Source of the DNA: DATLZU01 sp035573855
Lineage (GTDB): Bacteria > Nitrospirota > Nitrospiria > Nitrospirales > Nitrospiraceae
DNA length: 64,000 nt
Direction of reading: 5' to 3'
Assembly (NCBI GenBank): GCA_035573855.1
Contig: DATLZU010000057.1
Location: 1-64,000, forward strand
Shown here: positions 17,760 through 25,605 of the stretch, piece by piece
Layout of the letters: every line of letters starts with the position of its first letter
Position numbering within the stretch: position 1 is the first letter of the stretch
Position numbers and translations under genes: made by a program
The notes under the pieces: model-generated
What the model was told of the DNA's origin: nothing
Database searches by the model: none
The model's input: the letters and a program-made list of their open reading frames with translations, nothing else

Positions 17760-17933
17760 CTAGGCTGATTGCCGAACGGGCTGGCGCGCCCGGAGTTCTC
17801 GCATGCCCTTGAAGCAGCGCGGGCACAGGAGCAGTTGGCTGCGGTTGTCGAAGAACAGGCGCGGCGAAGCACGCCCGCAGCACTCGCACGGGCTGTCCTG
17901 GGGTTCCAAGATGTTTTCGTCCTCTTTACCCAT
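17760..17933 (-). CDS. Mini zinc-ribbon protein
   Basis: 57 residues from the ATG at 17933: MGKEDENILEPQDSPCECC and onwards, with CECC and CPRC pairs separated by PRLFFDNRSQLLL. The layout matches the repeats in 12011-12355 (Cys pair, LFFDN/LLFDS strand, Cys pair, then a basic helix). It overlaps the end of the upstream zinc ribbon gene by 8 bases, so translation is probably coupled. Too short for most gene callers. Confidence 0.6.
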   Translation of the reverse strand: MGKEDENILEPQDSPCECCGRASPRLFFDNRSQLLLCPRCFKGMRELRARQPVRQSA

Positions 17934-18117
17934 CGGATCGTTTCCGTGCCCCTCCCGTCCGATGACTCATGGCCATGAAGCTGCGAGACCGGACGTTCCG
18001 CTCTAAGACCGGGGGCAGCGGAGGAATGCACTGGTCGCAGTAGACTTGTTCAGTGAACTTATCCCAGATTGCGTGGGTCAGGACTCGGCCGCAGCAGGCG
18101 CAGATCAGAGGTCTCAC
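17926..18117 (-). CDS. Mini zinc-ribbon protein, upstream partner
   Basis: 63 residues from a GTG at 18117, preceded by GGGGAA about 8 bases upstream: MRPLICACCGRVLTH and on, with CACC and CDQC pairs. A longer start (GTG further upstream) would add a short hydrophobic stretch (AFLCLYFFLYGG) and could anchor it in the membrane. Its stop overlaps the start of the next zinc ribbon gene. The C-terminal part is basic and disordered. Function unknown. Confidence 0.5.
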   Translation of the reverse strand: MRPLICACCGRVLTHAIWDKFTEQVYCDQCIPPLPPVLERNVRSRSFMAMSHRTGGARKRSDG

Positions 18118-18408
18118 GGTCCGGCATTCCCCGCCATACAGAAAAAAGTAGAGGCACAGGAACGCACTCACCGCTTGCTCAGCAACAGATATGCCGTCAG
18201 GGCGGTGAGAACCTTCCTCGTTTCCTTCTTCAATGAAATTCAAAACTTTCAGATTGGCCGAGCGGGCGAAGGCAAGAACGACAATCCCGGCGGCCTGGGG
18301 GGACGTGCAAAGTTTGCATGCCTGGCTCGGGAGACCGGATCCCTGCCGTTGCAATCGAATCGCACCGGGTCCTGGGATAAAGAGAGGGAGGGCGAGGATA
18401 AGCTGGCG

Positions 18409-19887
18409 TTATTGGCTGTCGGCTATTCCTATTCTTCGAGGTTCCTGCTCCCGGTCGATCCCGTATTCGCGCAGCTTGTTATAGAGGCTGGCGCGGCTGA
18501 TCTTCAGGAGGCGGGCGGCTTTGACCCGGTTGCCCCCGGCTTCCTGGAGCGCCTGAAGGATGCGAGCCCGCTCCGCCTGTCGCGCGGCGCTGCGCGAGAC
18601 GGTTCGCAAGTCACCGCACGGAGGAAGCGCGGCAAGACCGACAAAATCCTTGCAGGTCAGCTCGGGCCCCCCGGTGGTCACGACGGCGCGCTCGATCACA
18701 TGTTGTAGCTCGCGCACGTTCCCGGGCCAGGGCGCGTTCGCCAACGCCTGCATGGCTTCGGGTGTCACCGCTCGGATGGGTTGTCGGTGTCGCCTGCAGG
18801 ACATCGCCAGGAAATGTCGGACCAACAGCGGGATGTCTTCTCGCCGTTCGCGAAGCGGCGGCAGAGACAAGGGCAGCACCGCCAACCGGTAGTAAAGATC
18901 CTGGCGAAAGGCTTTCGCCTTGACCTGTTCAAGCAAATCCTTGTTACTGGCCGAGATGACCCGCACATCCACTTTGATCCGTTGGCTGCTCCCCACCGGC
19001 TTAATCTCCCCCTCTTGCAGCACCCGCAACAGCTTGGCCTGGAATTGCAGGGAGGTGTCCGCGATTTCGTCCAGAAAGATCGTTCCCCCGTCGGCTTCCT
19101 CGAACAACCCGCGCTTGGACGACACCGCGCCAGTGAAGGCGCCCCTGACATGGCCGAACAACTCGCTCTCCAGCAACGCCTCGGGCAAGGACCCACAGTC
19201 GATGACGACGAAGGGGCGATCGCAGCGGGCGCTGAGCCGGTGGATGGTTTTCGCAACCAGTTCTTTCCCGGTCCCGCTTTCACCTTGGAGCAGCACTGTG
19301 GCTTGGCTGTCCGCGACCAGGCGAATCATCTCGAACACCTGTCGCATCGCCAGACTCCGGCCGATCAGTTCGCCGAGCCGGTCCTCTCCCTCTCGACCCT
19401 CGAGATCGCCGACGCCTCGGTTCGGGATTGGAGCTTTACCCGCTCCCTTCTGCGGATTCAGGAAGACGAGAACCGACTGCGTCTCGTTATGTGAGGATTT
19501 CAACGGAACGGCACGACTGATGCCGCACGGAAAGTCGGCGCCGGACGCATCCGGCGCCGATGCCGCTTCGCCAGTGGCGAAGGACTGCACAGCCGGACAG
19601 GGTGCACAGCGTACCACCCGTCGGCCGATGATCTCGTAGCACAGAGCCGGCCGCTCGGTATCGCAACCGGCCGCCTGCGTCCAGGCGGGCTCGTTCGAAT
19701 AGACAATCCGCAAATCAGGACCAAGCACCACGACCCGCACACGATCGGGAAGATGGTCGGCCAGCAGCTTGAGCGCCTCTACTCGCGCGTTCAACACCTC
19801 ATCAACGAACGGGCCGCTTGCAGGTGAGGCTTTCGGAAACCCGGCCGTCTCCACGTGCGTGGTCTCCTGTCCACAGAAATAGCCCAC
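18409..19887 (-). CDS. PAS-containing sigma54 activator with Cys cluster
   Basis: 492 residues. The N-terminal sensory domain (about 40-145) is PAS-like (RVVVLGPDLRIVYSNEPA) and holds the motif CYEIIGRR....CAPCP, a Cys arrangement often seen in PAS domains that may bind a metal or sense redox state. The AAA+ domain follows (GESGTGKE; GAFTGA in HVRGAFTGAV; IFLDEIAD; SASNKDLLEQV), then a Fis-type DNA-binding helix (KAARLLKISRASLYNKLREYG). There is no receiver domain, so activation is by ligand or redox, not phosphorylation. Probably activates a sigma54 promoter nearby. Confidence 0.88.
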   Translation of the reverse strand: MGYFCGQETTHVETAGFPKASPASGPFVDEVLNARVEALKLLADHLPDRVRVVVLGPDLRIVYSNEPAWTQAAGCDTERPALCYEIIGRRVVRCAPCPAVQSFATGEAASAPDASGADFPCGISRAVPLKSSHNETQSVLVFLNPQKGAGKAPIPNRGVGDLEGREGEDRLGELIGRSLAMRQVFEMIRLVADSQATVLLQGESGTGKELVAKTIHRLSARCDRPFVVIDCGSLPEALLESELFGHVRGAFTGAVSSKRGLFEEADGGTIFLDEIADTSLQFQAKLLRVLQEGEIKPVGSSQRIKVDVRVISASNKDLLEQVKAKAFRQDLYYRLAVLPLSLPPLRERREDIPLLVRHFLAMSCRRHRQPIRAVTPEAMQALANAPWPGNVRELQHVIERAVVTTGGPELTCKDFVGLAALPPCGDLRTVSRSAARQAERARILQALQEAGGNRVKAARLLKISRASLYNKLREYGIDREQEPRRIGIADSQ

Positions 19888-19891
19888 CGCG

Positions 19892-19934
19892 AAAAGCCGG
19901 CCTCACGGGCAGCCGTCCCTTCGAGCTGCCGGCT
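19892..19934 (-). terminator. Candidate rho-independent terminator
   Basis: On the minus strand AGCCGGC and GCCGGCT form a stem followed by TTTT, just upstream of the PAS-sigma54 gene and 20 bases after the stop of the lone receiver gene. Short U run, large loop; moderate support. Confidence 0.4.
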
Positions 19935-19953
19935 CTTCACGGTTCGTTCTGTT

Positions 19954-20313
19954 TTATGCACTCTGATGGTCCAGCAACCGTCTGATCGTCGCCTTTAATT
20001 CCGCAATGCGGACCGGCTTATCGAAGTAGACCGTGGCTCCGCGATCAAGCGCCTCCTGCCGAATCGCTTGCTCGCCGAAGGCGGTCATAAGCACGATCGG
20101 GCATCGCGGCGCAGCCTGCCGCAGCCGGCTCACATACTCCAATCCACCCGACGGCATCTTAAGATCCGTCAGGATCAAATCCGGGACCTCCGTGGCGATC
20201 GCCAAGAGGGCCTCCTCCCCATTGGCGGCCTCCCGAAGCTGATACCCTTCGCTCATCAGCTCGTCGCAGAGTAAGCTGCGCATATCCAGGTCGTCTTCGA
20301 CGACAAGCAACAC
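19954..20313 (-). CDS. Stand-alone receiver domain protein
   Basis: 119 residues from a GTG at 20313 with GGAGGGAGGG upstream. It is a bare CheY-like receiver: acidic pocket VVEDD, phospho-acceptor Asp in LILTDLKMP, switch Thr in VLMTAFG, Lys in YFDKPVR. No output domain is present. Lying between two sigma54 activators and next to a kinase/NtrC pair, it may act as a phosphate shuttle or sink among them. The 280 bases between it and the kinase gene contain no gene, only a GCTATTCGC-type intergenic repeat near 20565. Confidence 0.82.
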   Translation of the reverse strand: MLLVVEDDLDMRSLLCDELMSEGYQLREAANGEEALLAIATEVPDLILTDLKMPSGGLEYVSRLRQAAPRCPIVLMTAFGEQAIRQEALDRGATVYFDKPVRIAELKATIRRLLDHQSA

Positions 20314-20594
20314 GATTGCCCTCCCTCCGTGCACCAAGGCTCCCCTTTTGACTGGAAAGCTTCTGGCGACGATGTGACGCAAGGGGCATGCCCATCAGCC
20401 AGGTCTGCCAGGTTGCGCAACTAGGCGATTCTTTATGAAGATTCGGCGTGAACGCGCGGGAAAGGTCTCACGGACGGCCGGTCTCAATGGCGAGAAAAAC
20501 CTCAGCAGCGGGCAAAGCGCTGTCGCAGGATGCCACAGTCCTCGGAGAGGGAGAAAGCGATCAGCTATTCGCTACCCGCTGTTCGCTTGTTGTA

Positions 20595-21659
20595 TTACTG
20601 GCTCACCGGCAGGCTGATCGTGAAGGTGGTTCCTTTTCCCGAGTCGCTTTCGACCTGAATGGACCCACCATGCTCGTCGATGATGCCCTTGACCACGGTC
20701 AGTCCTAACCCCGTGCCTTTGCCCGTCTCTTTGGTGGTGAAGAACGGGTCGAAGATTTTCGGGAGATCCTGCTGCGCGATCCCGTGGCCGGTATCGGCCA
20801 CGGTCAACCGGACCATCCCGTCTGCCCGAGCGAGAGCGACCCGCAACATGCCGCCCTCCGGCATCGCCTGGATGGCGTTCATGACCAGGTTGATCAGCAC
20901 CTGGCTCATCTGGTCCGCGTCGGCGTGGACCTTGGGACAGTCGTCCTGGAAGGATTTCTCGATCCTAATGCCGTGCCGGGCCATTCGTTCCTGGAACATC
21001 TCCAGGCTGCCCTCGATCGTCTCGCGTAAATCGAGGGGCCGGCGCTCGACCGGGCGTCGCCTGGCGAACGCCAGCAGTTGGTTCATCACCCGCGTGATCC
21101 GCTCGACCTGTGTGACGATGACCTGCAGGCTCTTTTTGATCGGCTCCTCCGTGACCCGCTCCAAGAGATATTCCGCCCGGCCGAGGATCACGTTCATCGG
21201 CGTACCGATCTCGTGCGCCATGCCCGAGGCCAGCGTGCCCAGTTCGGCGATCCGCTCGGTCCGGCGCAACTGCTCTTCCAAACGCCGGCGCTCCGTGATA
21301 TCGACCACGGAGGCCAAGACATACGTACGCCCGCTTACCCGGAGAGGAGTCAGTCCAATTTCGACCGGGAATTCGGTGCCGTCCTTCCGCAGGCCATAAA
21401 GTTCCCGTCCTCGCCCCATCGGGCGGGCTTGAGGATCCTGCATGTAGCCGATCCGGTGAGCCCGATGGATCGCCTGCGCCGGTTTTGGCAGCAGCACTTC
21501 CACCAATTGCCCCAATAACTCCGCCTCCTGATACCCGAACTGGGCGAGCAGGCAGGGATTCGCCATCACGATAGCGCCCCTCTCGTCGACCAATAAAAGC
21601 CCGTTGGGCGACGCTTCAACGATCAGCTTGTAGAGCGAGTGATCCGCCTGAAGCTCCAC
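20595..21659 (-). CDS. Soluble PAS sensor histidine kinase
   Basis: 354 residues from a GTG at 21659 that lies 4 bases after the stop of the upstream regulator and has GGGAG 8 bases before it. PAS domain (about 10-125, with NGLLLVDERGAIVMAN and KDGTEFPVEIG), HisKA (His in ASGMAHEIGTPMNVILG) and HATPase (NLVMNAIQAMPEGG, DTGHGI, GTGLGL). No transmembrane segments, so it senses a cytoplasmic signal. Forms a two-component pair with the NtrC-family protein at 21664-23043, here with the regulator gene first. Confidence 0.9.
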   Translation of the reverse strand: MELQADHSLYKLIVEASPNGLLLVDERGAIVMANPCLLAQFGYQEAELLGQLVEVLLPKPAQAIHRAHRIGYMQDPQARPMGRGRELYGLRKDGTEFPVEIGLTPLRVSGRTYVLASVVDITERRRLEEQLRRTERIAELGTLASGMAHEIGTPMNVILGRAEYLLERVTEEPIKKSLQVIVTQVERITRVMNQLLAFARRRPVERRPLDLRETIEGSLEMFQERMARHGIRIEKSFQDDCPKVHADADQMSQVLINLVMNAIQAMPEGGMLRVALARADGMVRLTVADTGHGIAQQDLPKIFDPFFTTKETGKGTGLGLTVVKGIIDEHGGSIQVESDSGKGTTFTISLPVSQ

Positions 21660-21663
21660 GGGC

Positions 21664-23043
21664 TTACTCCCGCGTCTTGCTCTCGATCTCACCCAGTTTC
21701 CGATAGAGCGTCTTCCGGTCGATCCCCAGGATGTGCGCGGCCTGGTACTTGTTTCCTCCAGTCTTCTCTAGAATCCGGAGGATGTACTCCTTTTCCATTG
21801 CCTCCAACGACAGCGTCCGTTCCACCGCCTCGTCCAGAATCCGCCGTTCCCCTCGCGCGCCTTGAATCGCCGAGGGCAGATCTTCCGGCACAATCTTGTC
21901 ACCCCGGCTCAAGGTCACAGCGCGCTCGATCACGTTCTCCAACTCGCGCACATTCCCTGGCCAGGCGTAATCGACCAGCAGGGCCAGCGCGGCCTCGCTC
22001 ACCCCCTGAACCTGCTTGCCCCGAGCCTCGGCGCACTTCTTCAGAAAGGCGTCCACCAGCAATGGAATGTCCTCTCTCCGCTCCCGCAGCGGCGGCAGAC
22101 GAATCTCGATCACGTTCAACCGGTAGTACAGATCCTCCCGGAACCGTTTCGCCCTCACCTCTTCAGCCAGGTTGAGGTTAGTCGCCGCAATGATGCGCAC
22201 GTCCACGGCGATCGGTTTGGTCGCGCCGACCCGCCGGATCTCCCGCTCTTGGATCGCCCGCAGCAGCTTCGCTTGCAGCATGATCGGCAACTCGCTGATC
22301 TCGTCCAGGAAGAGCGTTCCCGTATGGGCCTCTTCGAAAAGCCCGCGTTTGTCCATCTTGGCGTCGGTGAAAGCGCCCTTCACATGGCCGAACAGCTCGC
22401 TCTCGAGCAGGGCCTCGGGAATGGCGGCACAGTTGACCGGCACAAACGGCGCATGGCGACGGTCGCTGTTGTAATGGATCGCCTTGGCCACCAATTCTTT
22501 CCCGGTCCCGCTTTCGCCGGTGATCAGGACGTTGGTCGGGCTGTCGGCGACCCGGCGAATTAAATCGAACACGGCCTGCATCGGCTTGCTCTTCCCCAGA
22601 ATCTGGTGGAAGCTGTATTCCTTGTGCACCTCCCTTCGGAGACGCGCAATCTCCCGCCGCAAGGCCGCCTCCCGCAACACGCGCTCGACCACGCGGACCA
22701 ACTCGTCGGTTTTGACCGGCTTGACCAGGTAATCGCTCGCGCCGTGCTTCATCGCCTCGACCGCCGTCTCGACGGAACCGAACGCCGTCATCAGGATCAC
22801 GCCGGTGTCGGGATAAAGCCGCCTGATCTCGCCCAGCAATTCGATCCCCTGCATCTCTTTCATGCGTAGGTCGGTCAGGACGGCCGCATAGTCTCCTTCG
22901 GCGAGCCGTTGAAGCGCCTCTTTGCCGTCGCTAGCCGTGGTCACCTGGTGGCCACGCTCGGCAAGCACGTCCCGGACCAGTTCGCGCATCTCCGCATCAT
23001 CATCGACGACCAGAACGGCGCCCTCACTCTCCGCCATCGTCAC
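21664..23043 (-). CDS. NtrC-family response regulator with GAFTDA loop
   Basis: 459 residues: receiver (Asp in AVLTDLRMKEM, Lys in YLVKPVK), AAA+ domain (GESGTGKE, LFLDEISE, AATNLNLAEEV) and a Fis-type helix (YQAAHILGIDRKTLYRKLGE). The sigma54-contact loop reads GAFTDA (HVKGAFTDAK) instead of GAFTGA. Such variants occur naturally but change the conserved second Gly, so sigma54 interaction may be altered. It precedes the PAS kinase in the same transcript. Confidence 0.9.
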   Translation of the reverse strand: MTMAESEGAVLVVDDDAEMRELVRDVLAERGHQVTTASDGKEALQRLAEGDYAAVLTDLRMKEMQGIELLGEIRRLYPDTGVILMTAFGSVETAVEAMKHGASDYLVKPVKTDELVRVVERVLREAALRREIARLRREVHKEYSFHQILGKSKPMQAVFDLIRRVADSPTNVLITGESGTGKELVAKAIHYNSDRRHAPFVPVNCAAIPEALLESELFGHVKGAFTDAKMDKRGLFEEAHTGTLFLDEISELPIMLQAKLLRAIQEREIRRVGATKPIAVDVRIIAATNLNLAEEVRAKRFREDLYYRLNVIEIRLPPLRERREDIPLLVDAFLKKCAEARGKQVQGVSEAALALLVDYAWPGNVRELENVIERAVTLSRGDKIVPEDLPSAIQGARGERRILDEAVERTLSLEAMEKEYILRILEKTGGNKYQAAHILGIDRKTLYRKLGEIESKTRE

Positions 23044-23132
23044 GGCCTCCTCTTCGAGCCCTCACCCCGCACCTGCTGTCTCCTCAGGCCGCCCAAGCCT
23101 AGCCCTTCCGCCAATAGCCGTCAAGAGAGCAC

Positions 23133-23193
23133 AAAAGGGGTCGGGAGTCTTTTCCGCACTCCGCTGAGAAATAAAAGACTCCCGACCCCTTTT
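23133..23193. repeat. REP palindrome copy 1
   Basis: Perfect 21-bp inverted arms (core GGGGTCGGGAGTC, ending in AAAA/TTTT) around a 19-base loop. It lies 22 bases after the stop of the cytochrome gene and its A/T ends give a U run on either strand, so it can serve as a bidirectional terminator. Confidence 0.92.
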
Positions 23194-23215
23194 CGATTCC
23201 TTTTCGATTCATTTG

Positions 23216-23677
23216 TCAGCGCCCGCCGAACGACCGCACATAGAGCAACACCTGCCAGGCTTCTTCTTCGGTCAGAATGAGCGGAATGAACGGGGCCATG
23301 TCGGTGCCCGGGCTGCCGTTCTTGAGAATCCAGAACAGCTCGCCGTCGGTTCTGGCCGCCTGCCAAGTTTGGTCCGTGAAGTCGCGCGGAAGCCGGCCGA
23401 CCAGACCTGGGATGTCCCCGAGCCCCTTTCCGTCTCGCCCGTGGCAGGTGGCGCAAAAGGCCTTGCCATGATAGAGGGCCTTGCCTTTTCCGACGTTCTC
23501 CGGAGTCGCAGCCAATGGGTTGGTGACCGTCCGGGCGGCCTCGATCTGGTCGACAGGAACCCGCGGCCTCAGCACCTCGGGGTCAGCTCCCCACGTAGGC
23601 CCCACGACGATCCCCGTGACGCCCAGAAGAACTGCAACACCGCGCCGGAGCCAATCGCCCACGTTCGCCCCCCACAT
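23216..23677 (-). CDS. Exported mono-haem cytochrome c
   Basis: 153 residues with a basic start, hydrophobic signal (GVAVLLGVTGIVVG) and one haem site, CATCH, at residues 75-79. A later Met in GTDMAPF is the likely sixth iron ligand. The fold is that of small class I cytochromes (FWILKNGSPGTDM, then EEAWQVLLYVRSF). It would be periplasmic and carry single electrons. It lies in the same direction as a DUF1264 protein and a di-haem peroxidase, but gaps of more than 100 bases separate them. Confidence 0.85.
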   Translation of the reverse strand: MWGANVGDWLRRGVAVLLGVTGIVVGPTWGADPEVLRPRVPVDQIEAARTVTNPLAATPENVGKGKALYHGKAFCATCHGRDGKGLGDIPGLVGRLPRDFTDQTWQAARTDGELFWILKNGSPGTDMAPFIPLILTEEEAWQVLLYVRSFGGR

Positions 23678-23798
23678 ACCCCTTCAAGAAACGGCGCCCT
23701 GTTCATCGGCCGTTCCGTCTTTCGCCCTCGCATTCACTCGCCATGCACACGGGCAGGGCTTGTAAGTACAGCCCTGCCCGACGCACGGACCGCCTACC

Positions 23799-24326
23799 TT
23801 ACGGGGCAGAAACGAGCCGTTCGCTGTGCCCGGTGAACGTATGGCCGAGAGACTGCGGAAAGGTCACCGTCCCGTCCGGGAATTCTTGTCCTTCTTGCCA
23901 GAGGTGATAGATGACGCCGTCCGTATTAGATGCGGCTTCGGCAATTTCTTTCGCCTTGTCCGCGGGCTCAAGCACCTGGACGCGGCCGGTTGCGATCTCC
24001 ACCTTGTGATCATGGAAATGCCGGTGCCACTTAATGGGCGGGAGTTTTCTGGAGAGCTCTTTCGCCACGAAGTATTCAACCCCGATCAGTTGCGCCTGTG
24101 GATCCGTGGATTTGAACAGCAAGCACTGGAGGATTTTATCGGAGATCCCCTTGCAGTAATGATGATACGGTCCCCCCACTGTGCCGTCGTGCATCATGTG
24201 CGGGGCTTGGACATGGATATCATACCCATCGACCGGTGACTTCGGCTCGGCGCCGACATGCTGCGGCGCAACAGCACCGCACCCAAACACACCGATGGTT
24301 ATCGCAACGATCACTCCGTTCCTCAT
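23799..24326 (-). CDS. DUF1264 (oil-body-associated-like) exported protein
   Basis: 175 residues. The N-terminus has a signal sequence and a possible lipobox (VFGCG). The body has DUF1264 features: HMMHDGTVGGPYHHYCKG, then QCLLFKSTDPQAQLIGVEYFV, then WHRHFHDHKVEIATGRV. The many His residues could bind a metal. The family is widespread (plant OBAP proteins included), but its biochemical role in bacteria is unknown. A separate 12-bp-armed hairpin lies between it and the peroxidase gene upstream. Confidence 0.75.
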   Translation of the reverse strand: MRNGVIVAITIGVFGCGAVAPQHVGAEPKSPVDGYDIHVQAPHMMHDGTVGGPYHHYCKGISDKILQCLLFKSTDPQAQLIGVEYFVAKELSRKLPPIKWHRHFHDHKVEIATGRVQVLEPADKAKEIAEAASNTDGVIYHLWQEGQEFPDGTVTFPQSLGHTFTGHSERLVSAP

Positions 24327-24360
24327 AACGGCCTCCTTGTAGGTAATGGGTGGGAGCAGC

Positions 24361-24390
24361 GGCGGGATCGCGTGACCACGCGATCCCGCC
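24361..24390. repeat. Stable 12-bp hairpin
   Basis: GGCGGGATCGCG and its exact complement are separated by 6 bases. Very stable, but with no U run on either side, so not a standard terminator. Sits between the peroxidase stop and the DUF1264 start and could limit readthrough or protect RNA ends. Confidence 0.7.
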
Positions 24391-24441
24391 CGGCAACATG
24401 TCCCGTTAGAGGAAGGAGACTCCCAAAAGGATTCAAACGTA

Positions 24442-25518
24442 TTACTTCGGCAGCTTGGGCATCTCGAATTTGATCGGTTCGCCGGTCAGGGCCTTGAGAA
24501 ACGCCAGAAGGTCGGCTTTCTCCTCGGCCGTCAGCCCGAGCGGCTTGATGAGCGGGCTCAGGTTGGGATTCGGCCCTCCGCCTTTGTCGAGAAAGTCGAT
24601 CACTTCTTCCAGTGTCTTGAACACCCCGTCGTGCATGTACGGCGGGGTCTCCGTGATGCTGCGGAGGGTGGGCGTCTTGAACGCGCCCTTGTCCTTCTCC
24701 AACCGCGTGACGTAGTAGCGGCCCAGGTCCTCTTTCATCGGGCCGACTTGCGGGACGCCGAGGTTGTGGAACTTGCCGTCGGTGAAGTTGGGGCCGTTGT
24801 GGCACAGGATGCAGCGGGCTTTGCCTTTGAACAGCGCCATGCCGCGCACCGCTGCCTCGTCCATCGCCGCCTTGTCGCCCAACACGTACTTGTCAAAGGC
24901 GGAGTTGGTCGAGATGATCGTCCGTTCGTAGGCCGCGATCGCCTCGGCGATCCCCTGCAGATTGACCTCGGTCCCGAAGACGGCGCGGAACTGCTCCCGA
25001 TAGCCCTTGATCTTCCCGAGCTTCTTGACCACATTCTCATGGGTTTCCGCCATCTCCACCGGATTTTGAATCGGCCCGATGGCCTGCTCTTCCAGCGACC
25101 GGGCGCGGCCGTCCCAAAACTGCAGGTGGTTGAACGCCGTGTTGTACACGGTTGGCGCCTGGCGCCCCCCCACCTTGCCGTCCACACCGATGGAGGTCTG
25201 GCGTGGATCGGCAAACCCAGCGCCGGGCGTATGGCAGAACGCGCACGAGACTGCATTATTCTTGGAGAGCCGGCCGTCGAAATAGAGCTGTTTGCCTAAC
25301 TCGATCTTCGCCTTGTACGTGAGATTGGTGGACGGCATCGGGACGGCGGTCGGCAACGGCCCGATGTCGGGGACGGTGATCCCGTCGATTGTCACGGTCC
25401 CCGGCATGCCCTCGGCGACCGGCGAGGCTTGGGCGTGCCGATCGCTGGTGAACAACACCGGGCTTGCGGCCCCGATCACGACGCATGCAACGATGGTGAC
25501 GATGCCCTTTCGCGACAT
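24442..25518 (-). CDS. Di-haem cytochrome c peroxidase / MauG family
   Basis: 358 residues from the ATG at 25518 with AGGAGG 7 bases upstream. A signal peptide is followed by two haem motifs, CAFCH (92-96) and CILCH (236-240), as in bacterial cytochrome c peroxidases and MauG. Other family features are TSIGVDGKVGGRQAPTVYN, FWDGRA and the C-terminal PYMHDGVF with its Met/His. It is periplasmic and probably removes hydrogen peroxide using electrons from a small cytochrome such as the one at 23216-23677. Confidence 0.88.
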   Translation of the reverse strand: MSRKGIVTIVACVVIGAASPVLFTSDRHAQASPVAEGMPGTVTIDGITVPDIGPLPTAVPMPSTNLTYKAKIELGKQLYFDGRLSKNNAVSCAFCHTPGAGFADPRQTSIGVDGKVGGRQAPTVYNTAFNHLQFWDGRARSLEEQAIGPIQNPVEMAETHENVVKKLGKIKGYREQFRAVFGTEVNLQGIAEAIAAYERTIISTNSAFDKYVLGDKAAMDEAAVRGMALFKGKARCILCHNGPNFTDGKFHNLGVPQVGPMKEDLGRYYVTRLEKDKGAFKTPTLRSITETPPYMHDGVFKTLEEVIDFLDKGGGPNPNLSPLIKPLGLTAEEKADLLAFLKALTGEPIKFEMPKLPK

Positions 25519-25605
25519 AACCATTCCTCCTTGTTCGCAAAGTAGCGAGTAGCTGAATTCACCGCAGAATACCATAAGTCCGAGCCCGTATGTCCGTCGC
25601 ATTCC

